NCBI GenBank assembly: GCA_016199425.1 | Contig: JACQGT010000176.1 | Coordinates: 1 to 5,056 of the forward strand | Length of the DNA stretch: 5,056 nucleotides | Origin: Chloroflexota bacterium | GTDB lineage: Bacteria; Chloroflexota; Anaerolineae; Caldilineales; Caldilineaceae | Direction: 5' to 3' | Shown here: piece after piece, positions 1-4,941 of the stretch | How the letters are laid out: each line of letters starts with the position of its first letter | Position numbering within the stretch: position 1 is the first letter of the stretch | The notes under the pieces: model-generated | Databases searched by the model: none | What the model saw: the letters and a program-made list of their open reading frames with translations, nothing else | What the model was told of the DNA's origin: nothing | Made by a program: the position numbers and the translations under genes

Positions 1-7
1 GAGTACG

Positions 8-40
8 TCACGTAATCTCACGTTTCACTCTTCACGCTTC
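8..40. repeat. Degenerate TCACG-type short repeat tract
   Basis: The word TCACG occurs at 8-12, 18-22 and 32-36, with related TTTCAC and TTCACGC words between them. This gives a degenerate roughly 10-14 nt periodicity in a stretch with no gene. The tract is cut by the window edge, so its full length is unknown. It looks like the low-complexity intergenic filler repeats seen in some Chloroflexota and cyanobacteria. Positions 1-107 hold no convincing gene. Confidence 0.4.
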
Positions 41-77
41 TGTCCACGCATTTGGCTGTCGGCTACGCCGCCCTATG

Positions 78-98
78 CAATACGAAATACGCAATATC
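78..98. repeat. AATACG short tandem repeat
   Basis: AATACG occurs at 79-84 and 86-91, followed by the variant CAATATC, so the unit is about 7 nt and near-tandem. It lies 10 nt beyond the stop codon of the Pepco-like gene on the minus strand. The word composition differs from the TCACG tract just to its left, so two short-repeat families sit side by side. No terminator-like hairpin with a T-run was found downstream of that gene. Confidence 0.4.
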
Positions 99-107
99 AG
101 TCAGGTT

Positions 108-449
108 TCATTCTTTCTGCGTTCCTTCCTTGCGACGCAGGGTGAAGGTCAAACTGCTGTTGGCAGCGGCGCTGACACCTGTGCCCAGCAATTTGAATTC
201 GCCGTTGGCCCCAATCTCCACGCTGAAGACGATCTCGTCCAGCACCAGATCGCCCACTGCGGCCTGCTCCACATTGAGTACTTTGCGCAGGCCGTTGATA
301 AAGCTGTTGAAACTGGCGGAGAGCGCTTCCACCGAGAGAGACTTCTCGACTGTCTGGCGGATGGCCGCCTCGCCCACGCCGCCCCGGGTCAGACTTTTGG
401 ATTGGGCAGTCTCCGTGGCGACGATTGTGATGGTTTCGGTCTCGTCCAT
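108..449 (-). CDS. Small Pepco-like (peptidase-co-occurring) domain protein
   Basis: The product is 113 residues with no signal peptide or membrane segment, so probably cytoplasmic. The N-terminal half is a polar strand followed by a helical segment (about 25-65). The C-terminal half has two beta strands: LDEIVFSVEI, then GEFKLLGTG, and finally SSLTFTLRRKE. This LDEI-x-E-I / LLGTG / LTF-K/R-RK pattern matches my recollection of the Pepco domain described with proteases and NTPases in bacterial conflict systems; no catalytic residues are expected or seen. The ATG at 449 is preferred over the TTG one codon upstream because AGGAGG lies 8 nt before it. It has its own promoter just past the terminator of the preceding operon. 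No peptidase or NTPase partner lies within the window; one could be beyond the left edge. The gene is well supported, the family call less so. Confidence 0.65.
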   Translation of the reverse strand: MDETETITIVATETAQSKSLTRGGVGEAAIRQTVEKSLSVEALSASFNSFINGLRKVLNVEQAAVGDLVLDEIVFSVEIGANGEFKLLGTGVSAAANSSLTFTLRRKEGTQKE

Positions 450-488
450 CAAAGGTTCCTCCTGTCGTCAAAGCTGAAGCACTCGATT

Positions 489-517
489 ACTCTAGCACAG
501 GCTGACGCGCGCGACAA
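489..517 (-). promoter_or_regulatory. Extended -10 promoter for the Pepco-like gene
   Basis: On the minus strand, TTGTCG (517-512, 4 of 6 to the -35 consensus) is separated by 17 nt from TAGAGT (494-489, 4 of 6 to the -10 consensus). A TG one base before the -10 gives an extended -10. Predicted transcription starts near 482, leaving a leader of about 33 nt with AGGAGG before the ATG at 449. The promoter falls between the terminator of the glnS operon and the gene, as an independent unit would need. Confidence 0.55.
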
Positions 518-522
518 GCAAC

Positions 523-556
523 AAAAAAGCGGCCACGACAGATGTCGATGACCGCT
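523..556 (-). terminator. Intrinsic terminator of the glnS-vapBC operon
   Basis: Read on the minus strand, AGCGGTCATCGACA pairs with TGTCGTGGCCGCT to form a stem of about 13 pairs with one G-U pair, one bulged U and a very short loop. A run of six T residues follows (528-523). It begins about 21 nt after the stop codon of the toxin gene. This is a textbook rho-independent terminator and separates the glnS operon from the Pepco-like gene. Confidence 0.87.
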
Positions 557-577
557 CTTGGGCATTTGTAGAAGTCT

Positions 578-967
578 CTATCCGGGAAACAGTTCGACCG
601 GATATTCCCGGAATACGGCGTCGACAGATGCAAGTCGGTAGCCTTCCACAATTGCCTGGGCGATCAGCAGCCGGTCGAAGGGGTCCCGGTGGTGGAGAGG
701 CAATTTGTCCAATGCCCAGATATGCTCGTCGAGTACGGTGAGAGTCTGAATGTCGTTGATTTGTAGCTGTGTGGTTACAAAGTTGGGCACAGACGCCGGT
801 AACTCCAGTTTGCCGAGCTGGTATTTGATCTGCATCTCCCACATACTCGCAATGCTCAGGGCAAGTATGTTTGCAGGATCGACGATTGCTTCGTAGAGCC
901 GACGTGGCAGGCGACGAGGGCTAACAACCATCCAGATAAATGTGTAGGTATCAAGCAATATCTTCAT
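578..967 (-). CDS. vapC: VapC-type PIN-domain toxin ribonuclease
   Basis: A 129-residue single-domain PIN protein of the type II toxin-antitoxin kind. Such toxins are Mg2+-dependent RNases that act on tRNA, rRNA or mRNA and are held inactive by the partner antitoxin. The acidic active-site set is complete: D6 in the opening ILLDT strand, E44 in the SxWE segment, D95 and D98 in HRDPFDRLLIAQA, and D116 in LASVDAVFREY. Length and motif order fit the COG3744 subgroup, whose first motif is usually LLDTHTLLW (here LLDTYTFIW, so the usual His is Tyr). The ATG start overlaps the antitoxin stop codon by 4 nt (ATGA), the classic coupled antitoxin-then-toxin order. The RNA target cannot be told from sequence. 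All catalytic residues are present, so it is probably active. Confidence 0.92.
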   Translation of the reverse strand: MKILLDTYTFIWMVVSPRRLPRRLYEAIVDPANILALSIASMWEMQIKYQLGKLELPASVPNFVTTQLQINDIQTLTVLDEHIWALDKLPLHHRDPFDRLLIAQAIVEGYRLASVDAVFREYPVELFPG

Positions 968-1341
968 TGCGGTAAGCTCATCCCGTATTCGTCCGTTTCA
1001 GAACCCCACCAGAGTTCTTCATCCTCTAGCGGAGCATCAAAGTTGTCAGCGACCTCTACCAGTCCGGCGAAGATACCCAGAATACGCGGTTCATCAGGGC
1101 GACGCCCGCGGCGCAAGAGCGTACTTGCCCGTTCATAGGCCGCTCTCTGTTGTGGCGAAAACGCTGTCGTGTCCAACGCAAGAAACTCCTGCACTGCCGG
1201 AGCCAAAGGTTCTGTCTGTGGAAGTACTGCCTCCTCCGCTGGCAGGACGATAACCTCCACCTGTTCCGCTACGAAGCTGGCGGGCAGATCGATTGTCACC
1301 CGGCGACCCACCACCTGCGCAATCTGTCGAATGGCTTGCAT
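964..1341 (-). CDS. vapB: VapB-type antitoxin paired with the PIN toxin
   Basis: A 125-residue protein. The N-terminus (about 1-34) has a VTIDLPxxF followed by VEVIVLP, the strand pattern of short antitoxins that bind DNA through a swapped beta domain. A charged helical linker follows (60-82). The C-terminus (86-111) carries RILGIFAG and DNFDAPLEDEELW, the familiar G-x-x-x-G then DFDAPL toxin-binding tail of PIN-partner antitoxins. It is longer than the usual 70-90 residue VapB because of a Pro/Glu-rich insert at about 35-60. It starts 3 nt after the glnS stop and overlaps vapC by 4 nt. No separate promoter was found, so expression probably follows glnS. It should neutralise VapC and may autoregulate, though no operator is evident nearby. 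Confidence 0.85.
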   Translation of the reverse strand: MQAIRQIAQVVGRRVTIDLPASFVAEQVEVIVLPAEEAVLPQTEPLAPAVQEFLALDTTAFSPQQRAAYERASTLLRRGRRPDEPRILGIFAGLVEVADNFDAPLEDEELWWGSETDEYGMSLPQ

Positions 1342-1344
1342 CGT

Positions 1345-3042
1345 CTATCCTCCCTTGCCCTGGATCTTCGCCCAGGAATCTCGCAGCCCAATCGTCTGGT
1401 TGAAGACCAGGCTGCCGGGCCGCGAGTCTTTGCTGTCCACACAGAAATAGCCCTTGCGCTCAAATTGGAAGACAGATTCGGGCGCGGCGTCGGCCAGGGA
1501 AGGCTCGACTTTGGCGTTGGGAATGATTTGTAGGGAGTCCAGGTTGATCGCTTCCCGAAAATCGTCGTATGCGCCGGGGTCCTCCGCAGCAAAGAGGCGG
1601 TCGTATAGACGTACTTCCGCGTTCAACGCGTGGGGCGCGGAAAGCCAGTGAATCGTCCCTTTCACCTTTCGGCCATCCGGCGCATAGCCGCCCTTCGTCT
1701 GCGGATCGTAGGTGCAGTGAAGTTCCACAATCTCGCCCCTGGCATCCTTCACCACATCCGTGCAGGTGATGAAATAGCCGTAGCGCAGACGCACCTCCTG
1801 GCCGGGGGCCAGCCGGAAAAATTTCTTGTGGGGCACCTCCTGAAAGTCATCCCGGTCGATGTAGAGTTCCCGGCTGAAGGGAAGCTGCCGGGTGCCCGCG
1901 CTCGGATCCTCCGGGTTGTTGACCGCTTCCAGCCACTCCACCTGACCGGCGGGATAGTTGGTAATCACCACCTTCAGCGGCTCCAGCACACCCATCACCC
2001 GGGGCGCGGTCAGATTCAACTCCTGGCGGATGTAGTATTCCAACAGGGCAATATCGGCGGTGCTGTTGGTCTTGGAGACGCCCACCCGCTCGATAAAGTC
2101 GAGAATGGCTTTGGCCGGCACACCCCGGCGGCGCATCCCCACAATCGTCGGCATGCGCGGATCGTCCCAGCCATCCACCAACCCGTCGTTGACCAGCCGG
2201 ATCAGCCCCCGCTTGCTCAGCAGCGTGTGGGTGATAAAGAGCCGGGCAAACTCAATCTGCTTCGGGTGATAGACCTCCAACTGGTCCAAATACCAGTCGT
2301 GGAGGGGGCGGTGATCCTCGTATTCCAGCGAGCAGAGAGAGTGGGTGACGCCTTCGATGGAATCGGACTGGCCGTGGGCCCAATCGTACATAGGATAGAT
2401 GCACCATTTGTCACCCGTGCGTTGGTGTTCGGCGTGGCGGATGCGATACATGGCCGGATCGCGCAGGTTCAGGTTGCCCGACGCCATATCGATCTTGGCG
2501 CGCAGGACCCTGGCCCCGTCGGGGAATTCCCCCGCCTTCATGCGGGCGAAGAGGTCCAGATTCTCCTCTATGGAGCGATCCCGATAGGGGCTGTTGCGTC
2601 CCGGTTCGGTCAATGTCCCCCGATAGGCCCGCATCTCGTCCGCAGTCAGATCGTCCACATAAGCCTTGCCCAGGCTGATCAGTTCCACGGCCCAGTCGTA
2701 CAACTGGTCGAAATAGTCGGAGGCGTAGTAGATATTGGCCGGTTCAAAACCGAGCCATGCCAGATCGGCGATCTGGCCCTCTACATATTCCTGCTCTTCC
2801 TTCTCCGGGTTCGTGTCGTCAAAACGCAGGTTGAAGACGCCGCCAAAATCTTTCGCCACGCCGAAATCGATGGCAATCGCCTTCACGTGGCCGATGTGCA
2901 GGTAGCCGTTTGGCTCCGGCGGGAAGCGGGTCTGCACCCGCCTGCCGAAACGGTCTGCGGCGGTGTCCTCGGCCACCGCTGCCCGGATAAAGTCCAGAGA
3001 TTCTACGGTTTCATTGTCTTTTACTTCTATAGGGCTTTCCAC
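1345..3042 (-). CDS. glnS: Glutaminyl-tRNA synthetase (GlnRS)
   Basis: A 565-residue class I aminoacyl-tRNA synthetase that charges tRNA-Gln with glutamine in the cytoplasm. The catalytic Rossmann fold opens with PPEPNGYLHIGH (HIGH at 49-52) and ends with the KMSKS-type loop LLSKRG (274-279, catalytic Lys277). Between them, PMYDWAHGQSD (217-227) and GVTHSLCSLEYED (231-243) match the conserved glutamine/tRNA acceptor-binding region of bacterial GlnRS. The C-terminal anticodon-binding barrels run from about 345, with GRKVKGTIHWLSA at 457-469 and a typical end, VFNQTIGLRDSWAK. Length is close to the E. coli enzyme (about 554). This is GlnRS rather than GluRS. Start is GTG at 3042, with AGGA 7 nt upstream and no better ATG nearby. 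Within the KMSKS loop, Gly279 replaces the usual Lys (SKRKL), a mild oddity. It leads an operon with vapBC. Confidence 0.98.
   Translation of the reverse strand: MESPIEVKDNETVESLDFIRAAVAEDTAADRFGRRVQTRFPPEPNGYLHIGHVKAIAIDFGVAKDFGGVFNLRFDDTNPEKEEQEYVEGQIADLAWLGFEPANIYYASDYFDQLYDWAVELISLGKAYVDDLTADEMRAYRGTLTEPGRNSPYRDRSIEENLDLFARMKAGEFPDGARVLRAKIDMASGNLNLRDPAMYRIRHAEHQRTGDKWCIYPMYDWAHGQSDSIEGVTHSLCSLEYEDHRPLHDWYLDQLEVYHPKQIEFARLFITHTLLSKRGLIRLVNDGLVDGWDDPRMPTIVGMRRRGVPAKAILDFIERVGVSKTNSTADIALLEYYIRQELNLTAPRVMGVLEPLKVVITNYPAGQVEWLEAVNNPEDPSAGTRQLPFSRELYIDRDDFQEVPHKKFFRLAPGQEVRLRYGYFITCTDVVKDARGEIVELHCTYDPQTKGGYAPDGRKVKGTIHWLSAPHALNAEVRLYDRLFAAEDPGAYDDFREAINLDSLQIIPNAKVEPSLADAAPESVFQFERKGYFCVDSKDSRPGSLVFNQTIGLRDSWAKIQGKGG
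1348..1354 (-). promoter_or_regulatory. Shine-Dalgarno of vapB embedded in the end of glnS
   Basis: The sequence GGGAGGA is formed by the last two glycine codons of glnS (GGA GGA) and the base before them, directly ahead of its TAG stop. The ATG of the antitoxin lies 6 nt further on. Ribosomes finishing glnS therefore sit on the antitoxin initiation site, which points to translational coupling. It also explains the extra Gly-Lys-Gly-Gly tail of this GlnRS. Confidence 0.75.
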
Positions 3043-3091
3043 TGTGCGTTCCTATCCTCGCGCGTCCGATTCATGCCTGTTCAATCAGCCT

Positions 3092-3120
3092 ACTATAAAG
3101 ACATTTCACGCTTTAGGCAA
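3092..3120 (-). promoter_or_regulatory. Sigma-70-type promoter of glnS-vapBC
   Basis: On the minus strand, TTGCCT (3120-3115, 4 of 6) and TATAGT (3097-3092, 5 of 6) are 17 nt apart. Transcription would start near 3085 and leave a leader of about 43 nt before the GTG at 3042. The leader is too short for a T-box, and no T-box specifier structure is seen. This is the only good promoter found for the three-gene operon. Confidence 0.65.
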
Positions 3121-3162
3121 GAATTCAGGGCAACAGGGCAATCGCGTACTGTCTGGAAACGC

Positions 3163-3191
3163 AAGAGGACGCCATTTGCTGGCGTCCTCTT
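3163..3191 (-). terminator. Hairpin downstream of xisI, probable terminator
   Basis: A perfect 11-bp stem pairs 3163-3173 with 3181-3191 (AGAGGACGCC with GGCGTCCTCT plus one A-T pair) around a 7-nt loop. It starts 29 nt after the xisI stop codon on the minus strand and ends before the glnS promoter, the right place for a terminator. The trailing T content is poor (TT then GCGTTT), so it may be a weak or factor-assisted terminator, or an mRNA 3'-end stabiliser. Confidence 0.55.
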
Positions 3192-3220
3192 TGGCGTGTA
3201 TGCCCTACCCCTTGCCCGTC

Positions 3221-3556
3221 TTACGCAATCGCGTAATCCGTATACTGGCGCACATCCTCTGGGTGAAAGGCCAGGATGATGTGATCGCGGGGAATGCCCG
3301 CCTCCACCAGTTCCTCGGCCACGCCGTCTTCGGTGCCGTCGTGTTGAATCCAGACTTTCCCGCCCCGGATGTCGATGTGCAGCACGCAGCCATGCACCCG
3401 CCGGTGTTTCTGCCAGCCTACGTACATCATTTCGTAGTGATCCTTGGCTTCGTCGAAGATCGTTTCGACGTCGATGGTGCCATAGGCCGGATAAAATTGG
3501 GCATACTTTGTGATCACATCTTTGATAATTTGGCGATACTTAGCTATTCGATCCAT
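3221..3556 (-). CDS. xisI: XisI family protein (fdxN element excision controlling factor)
   Basis: A 111-residue protein matching the XisI family along its whole length: an N-terminal helix (YRQIIKDVITKYA), then DVETIFDEAKDHYEMMYVGW (30-48), HRRVHGCVLHIDIRGGKVWI (51-70), ELVEAGIPRDHIILAFHPE (82-100) and the typical Y-x-x-YAIA-like end. In Anabaena, XisI and XisH help the XisF recombinase excise the fdxN element; their biochemical roles are not settled, and most homologues lie far from any such element. The ATG has AAGGAAG 8 nt upstream, and the gene overlaps the end of xisH by 13 nt in another frame, so the two are translationally coupled. No recombinase lies nearby, so an excision role here is unsupported. 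A partner or inhibitor role for XisH is inference. Confidence 0.95.
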   Translation of the reverse strand: MDRIAKYRQIIKDVITKYAQFYPAYGTIDVETIFDEAKDHYEMMYVGWQKHRRVHGCVLHIDIRGGKVWIQHDGTEDGVAEELVEAGIPRDHIILAFHPEDVRQYTDYAIA

Positions 3557-3957
3557 CTATGAATCTTCCTTTCATCCGGATCAAAGACAAGCATCTTCAC
3601 ATGGAACTCCTCAATCGTAAATCTGCCCAGCGGATGTTGAAAAAGGCCTTCAAATACCGTGCGAGAAACTCCGAGATATAACGTTCGTTCTGCGTCTTCT
3701 TCCTTCATTAGCCCACGATAGAGCATATATTGGCCCAGCGCCAGTTCCAAATCGTGGACTTCGGATCGCCCTATGAAACTCTTGACTTCAACAGCTATAA
3801 GACGGTTTCCACGCTCGGCAGCCAACATCCGTTCCGCTCCCAAGTCTACGTACATATTGTGACCGCCAAAGGAGAGCGGGAAAGGATCGTGGGTGATCGT
3901 CCAGCCATCCGCTATCAGCGCTTCTCGAACAGTTTCGTGATAGATGTCTTTTGCCAT
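3544..3957 (-). CDS. xisH: XisH family protein, endonuclease-like fold
   Basis: A 137-residue protein with the XisH hallmarks: MAKDIYHETVREALIADGW at the start (a TTG four codons upstream is less likely because family members begin MAKD), then YVDLGAE (36-42), AVEVKSFIG (55-63) and LALGQYMLYR (72-81). D38, E57-x-K59 and Q76 lay out the PD-(D/E)XK nuclease core, and XisH is generally grouped with that fold; whether it cuts DNA is unproven. The complete D...ExK set argues that this copy is not a decayed pseudo-nuclease. It is the first gene of a two-gene unit with xisI and has a strong promoter. The Shine-Dalgarno before the ATG is weak (GGCGG about 4 nt away). Homologues are often paired with XisI in cyanobacteria and Chloroflexota. 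Confidence 0.93.
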   Translation of the reverse strand: MAKDIYHETVREALIADGWTITHDPFPLSFGGHNMYVDLGAERMLAAERGNRLIAVEVKSFIGRSEVHDLELALGQYMLYRGLMKEEDAERTLYLGVSRTVFEGLFQHPLGRFTIEEFHVKMLVFDPDERKIHRWIE

Positions 3958-3991
3958 TTTCGCCGCCAATAGTTGCGGGTGACCTGCCGTT

Positions 3992-4008
3992 TGATAACTA
4001 TTGTATCA
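3992..4008. promoter_or_regulatory. Dyad TGATA-N7-TATCA over the xisHI -10 region
   Basis: TGATA at 3992-3996 and TATCA at 4004-4008 form a perfect 5-bp inverted repeat centred at 4000, covering the -10 hexamer and the predicted transcription start of xisHI. A protein bound here would block the promoter. The short arms could arise by chance, so this is only a candidate operator. Confidence 0.3.
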
Positions 4009-4028
4009 GATTCAGGAGTGATTCTCAA
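4000..4028 (-). promoter_or_regulatory. Near-consensus promoter of xisHI
   Basis: On the minus strand, TTGAGA (4028-4023) and TACAAT (4005-4000) each match 5 of 6 consensus positions and are exactly 17 nt apart. Transcription would begin near 3993, about 36 nt before the xisH ATG at 3957. It is the strongest promoter in the window and is flanked and overlapped by dyad symmetries, which suggests a strong but controlled unit. Confidence 0.7.
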
Positions 4029-4043
4029 GTGGACCGTTCCACT
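4028..4043. promoter_or_regulatory. Dyad AGTGGA-N4-TCCACT beside the xisHI -35
   Basis: A perfect 6-bp inverted repeat with a 4-nt centre touches the upstream edge of the xisHI -35 box. The size and position fit a dimeric regulator site acting on xisHI or on the divergent plus-strand gene. The rest of 4044-4157 contains no gene and no convincing promoter; a TACAAT at 4092-4097 lacks a matching -35. Confidence 0.35.
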
Positions 4044-4159
4044 ACTAACTCTCCTGAGACAAAAGTCGCAGCCCGTCCAGGACTACTGTCATACAATTGA
4101 GCCAGCAACCGAACCACCCGTTCCCATCCCATTCCGGCAGGAACGCAGCCATCGTAGAT

Positions 4160-4163
4160 GGAG
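4160..4163 (+). promoter_or_regulatory. Shine-Dalgarno GGAG deciding the 4170 start
   Basis: GGAG ends 6 nt before the ATG at 4170. The alternative ATG at 4158 would overlap this element, and its nearest purine-rich match (AGGAA) is about 14 nt away, too far. This favours the shorter, 222-residue product. Confidence 0.6.
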
Positions 4164-4169
4164 CAGACA

Positions 4170-4838
4170 ATGAGCGCCGTGGAATCGACCAGCAAAACAG
4201 CCAAACCAGGCGAGAGCGAAGAACTGTCCACCATCGCTCAGATCTCCCGCCAGCCCAGCTTTCGCCTGAGCACAGCCCTGCTCATCGCAGCCGCGGCCCT
4301 GCTGGCGATCTCCACCTTCCTGCCCTATTGGAAGATGCGTCTGAACGCACCCCAATACCCCAACGGGCTGTTTGTGACCGTCTACGTCAACCACATGGAA
4401 GGGGATGTGGCCGAGATCGACGGGCTGAACCACTACATCGGTATGCGGCCTCTGGTTGAGGCCGCCGAGATCGAGCGAGCCATTGCGCCGATTGCGATGG
4501 TTGTCATCGGGCTGATGATCATCGGCGTGGCCTTTATCCACAGCAAATGGCTGGCTGTCTTCGCCATCCCAGCCATGACATTTCCCTTCGTCTTCATCGG
4601 TGACCTTTGGGTCTGGCTCTGGTATTACGGCAACAATCTGGATCCACGCGCGCCTCTCTCCTCGGCTATCGCGCCTTTTACACCAGCCGTCCTGGGCACA
4701 GGAGACGTGGGCCAGTTCAGCACGACAGCCGTCCTGCAGGCGGGCTGGTACCTGGCCCTGGCCGCGGCCATTCTGGCCGGGTTTGGTCTCCACTACCGGC
4801 GGGTGGCGCGCCAGGCCGCGGAAAGAAGTAAGCAGTGA
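4170..4838 (+). CDS. Four-helix membrane protein, possibly NosB-like
   Basis: A 222-residue integral membrane protein. An N-terminal cytosolic stretch of about 30 residues leads to TM1 (about 34-53). An extracytoplasmic loop with FLPYWKM, APQYPNG and GLNHYIGM (85-92) follows, then TM2 (107-125), TM3 (128-148) and TM4 (about 190-207), ending in a basic tail. The LNHYIGM loop resembles, from memory, a small membrane protein encoded just before nosD in clade II nitrous oxide reductase clusters (NosB position). The next gene encodes an exported protein, as NosD would be. No nosZ is in the window, so this is inference; otherwise it is an unassigned membrane protein. The second ATG (4170) is preferred over 4158 because GGAG lies 6 nt before it. 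The last codons and the stop fall inside an inverted repeat. Confidence 0.8.
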   Translation: MSAVESTSKTAKPGESEELSTIAQISRQPSFRLSTALLIAAAALLAISTFLPYWKMRLNAPQYPNGLFVTVYVNHMEGDVAEIDGLNHYIGMRPLVEAAEIERAIAPIAMVVIGLMIIGVAFIHSKWLAVFAIPAMTFPFVFIGDLWVWLWYYGNNLDPRAPLSSAIAPFTPAVLGTGDVGQFSTTAVLQAGWYLALAAAILAGFGLHYRRVARQAAERSKQ

Positions 4839-4921
4839 ACAGTTATCAGTCATCAGTCATCAGTGAATCGTGCCGTACTTGTGAATGTTCTACTGATAAC
4901 TGCTCACTGATAACTGCTTTT
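4830..4921. repeat. Inverted and tandem short repeats between the plus-strand genes
   Basis: The left arm CAGTGAACAGTTATCAGT (4833-4850) pairs with the right arm ACTGATAACTGCTCACTG (4892-4909) with one mismatch over 18 nt. The left arm is followed by three tandem heptamers ATCAGTC/G (4845-4865). The right arm is a 13-nt direct repeat, ACTGATAACTGCT, at 4892-4904 and 4906-4918. A T-run (4918-4921) follows, so the structure could also act as a plus-strand terminator or mRNA hairpin with a loop of about 41 nt. The left arm contains the TGA stop of the membrane protein gene. Similar GTTATCAGT-based intergenic repeats are known in cyanobacteria and Chloroflexota. It resembles no insertion sequence end. 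Confidence 0.75.
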
Positions 4922-4935
4922 CGCCCGAAAGGCGA
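4921..4935 (+). promoter_or_regulatory. Small hairpin at the ribosome binding site of the last gene
   Basis: TCGCC (4921-4925) pairs with GGCGA (4931-4935) around the loop CGAAA. The AAGG that serves as Shine-Dalgarno for the ATG at 4942 is split between loop and stem, so the hairpin could reduce initiation. With only five pairs the effect may be slight. Confidence 0.3.
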
Positions 4936-4941
4936 CACTCG

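Noticed and set aside
75..551. A plus-strand open frame over the Pepco-like gene
   Set aside because: It runs through the promoter and the terminator of the minus-strand genes and has no recognisable motif. The minus strand has the AGGAGG-ATG start and domain-like sequence.
3043..3091. T-box or other tRNA-sensing leader before glnS
   Set aside because: The leader is only about 43 nt, has no T-box sequence and no antiterminator-type structure.
1630..3279. A 549-codon open frame on the plus strand opposite glnS
   Set aside because: It is antisense to an unmistakable GlnRS with intact motifs, has no recognisable domain, and reads as the His/Gln/Val-rich shadow of a GC-biased gene.
3967..3969. 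TTG start for xisH, four codons upstream of the ATG
   Set aside because: Family members begin with MAKD at the ATG position, and no better Shine-Dalgarno precedes the TTG.
4092..4097. TACAAT as a -10 box for the divergent membrane protein gene
   Set aside because: No acceptable -35 lies 16-18 nt upstream and there is no TG extension, so the promoter of this gene remains unidentified.
4089..4853. A 254-codon open frame on the minus strand opposite the membrane protein gene
   Set aside because: Its composition is rich in Gly, Gln, Asp and His with no domain pattern, whereas the plus strand encodes a clear multi-helix protein with a good ribosome binding site.
4830..4921. CRISPR array or insertion-sequence end
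   Set aside because: The repeats are 7-18 nt with no uniform spacers, and there is no transposase or target-site duplication. They fit short intergenic repeats instead.
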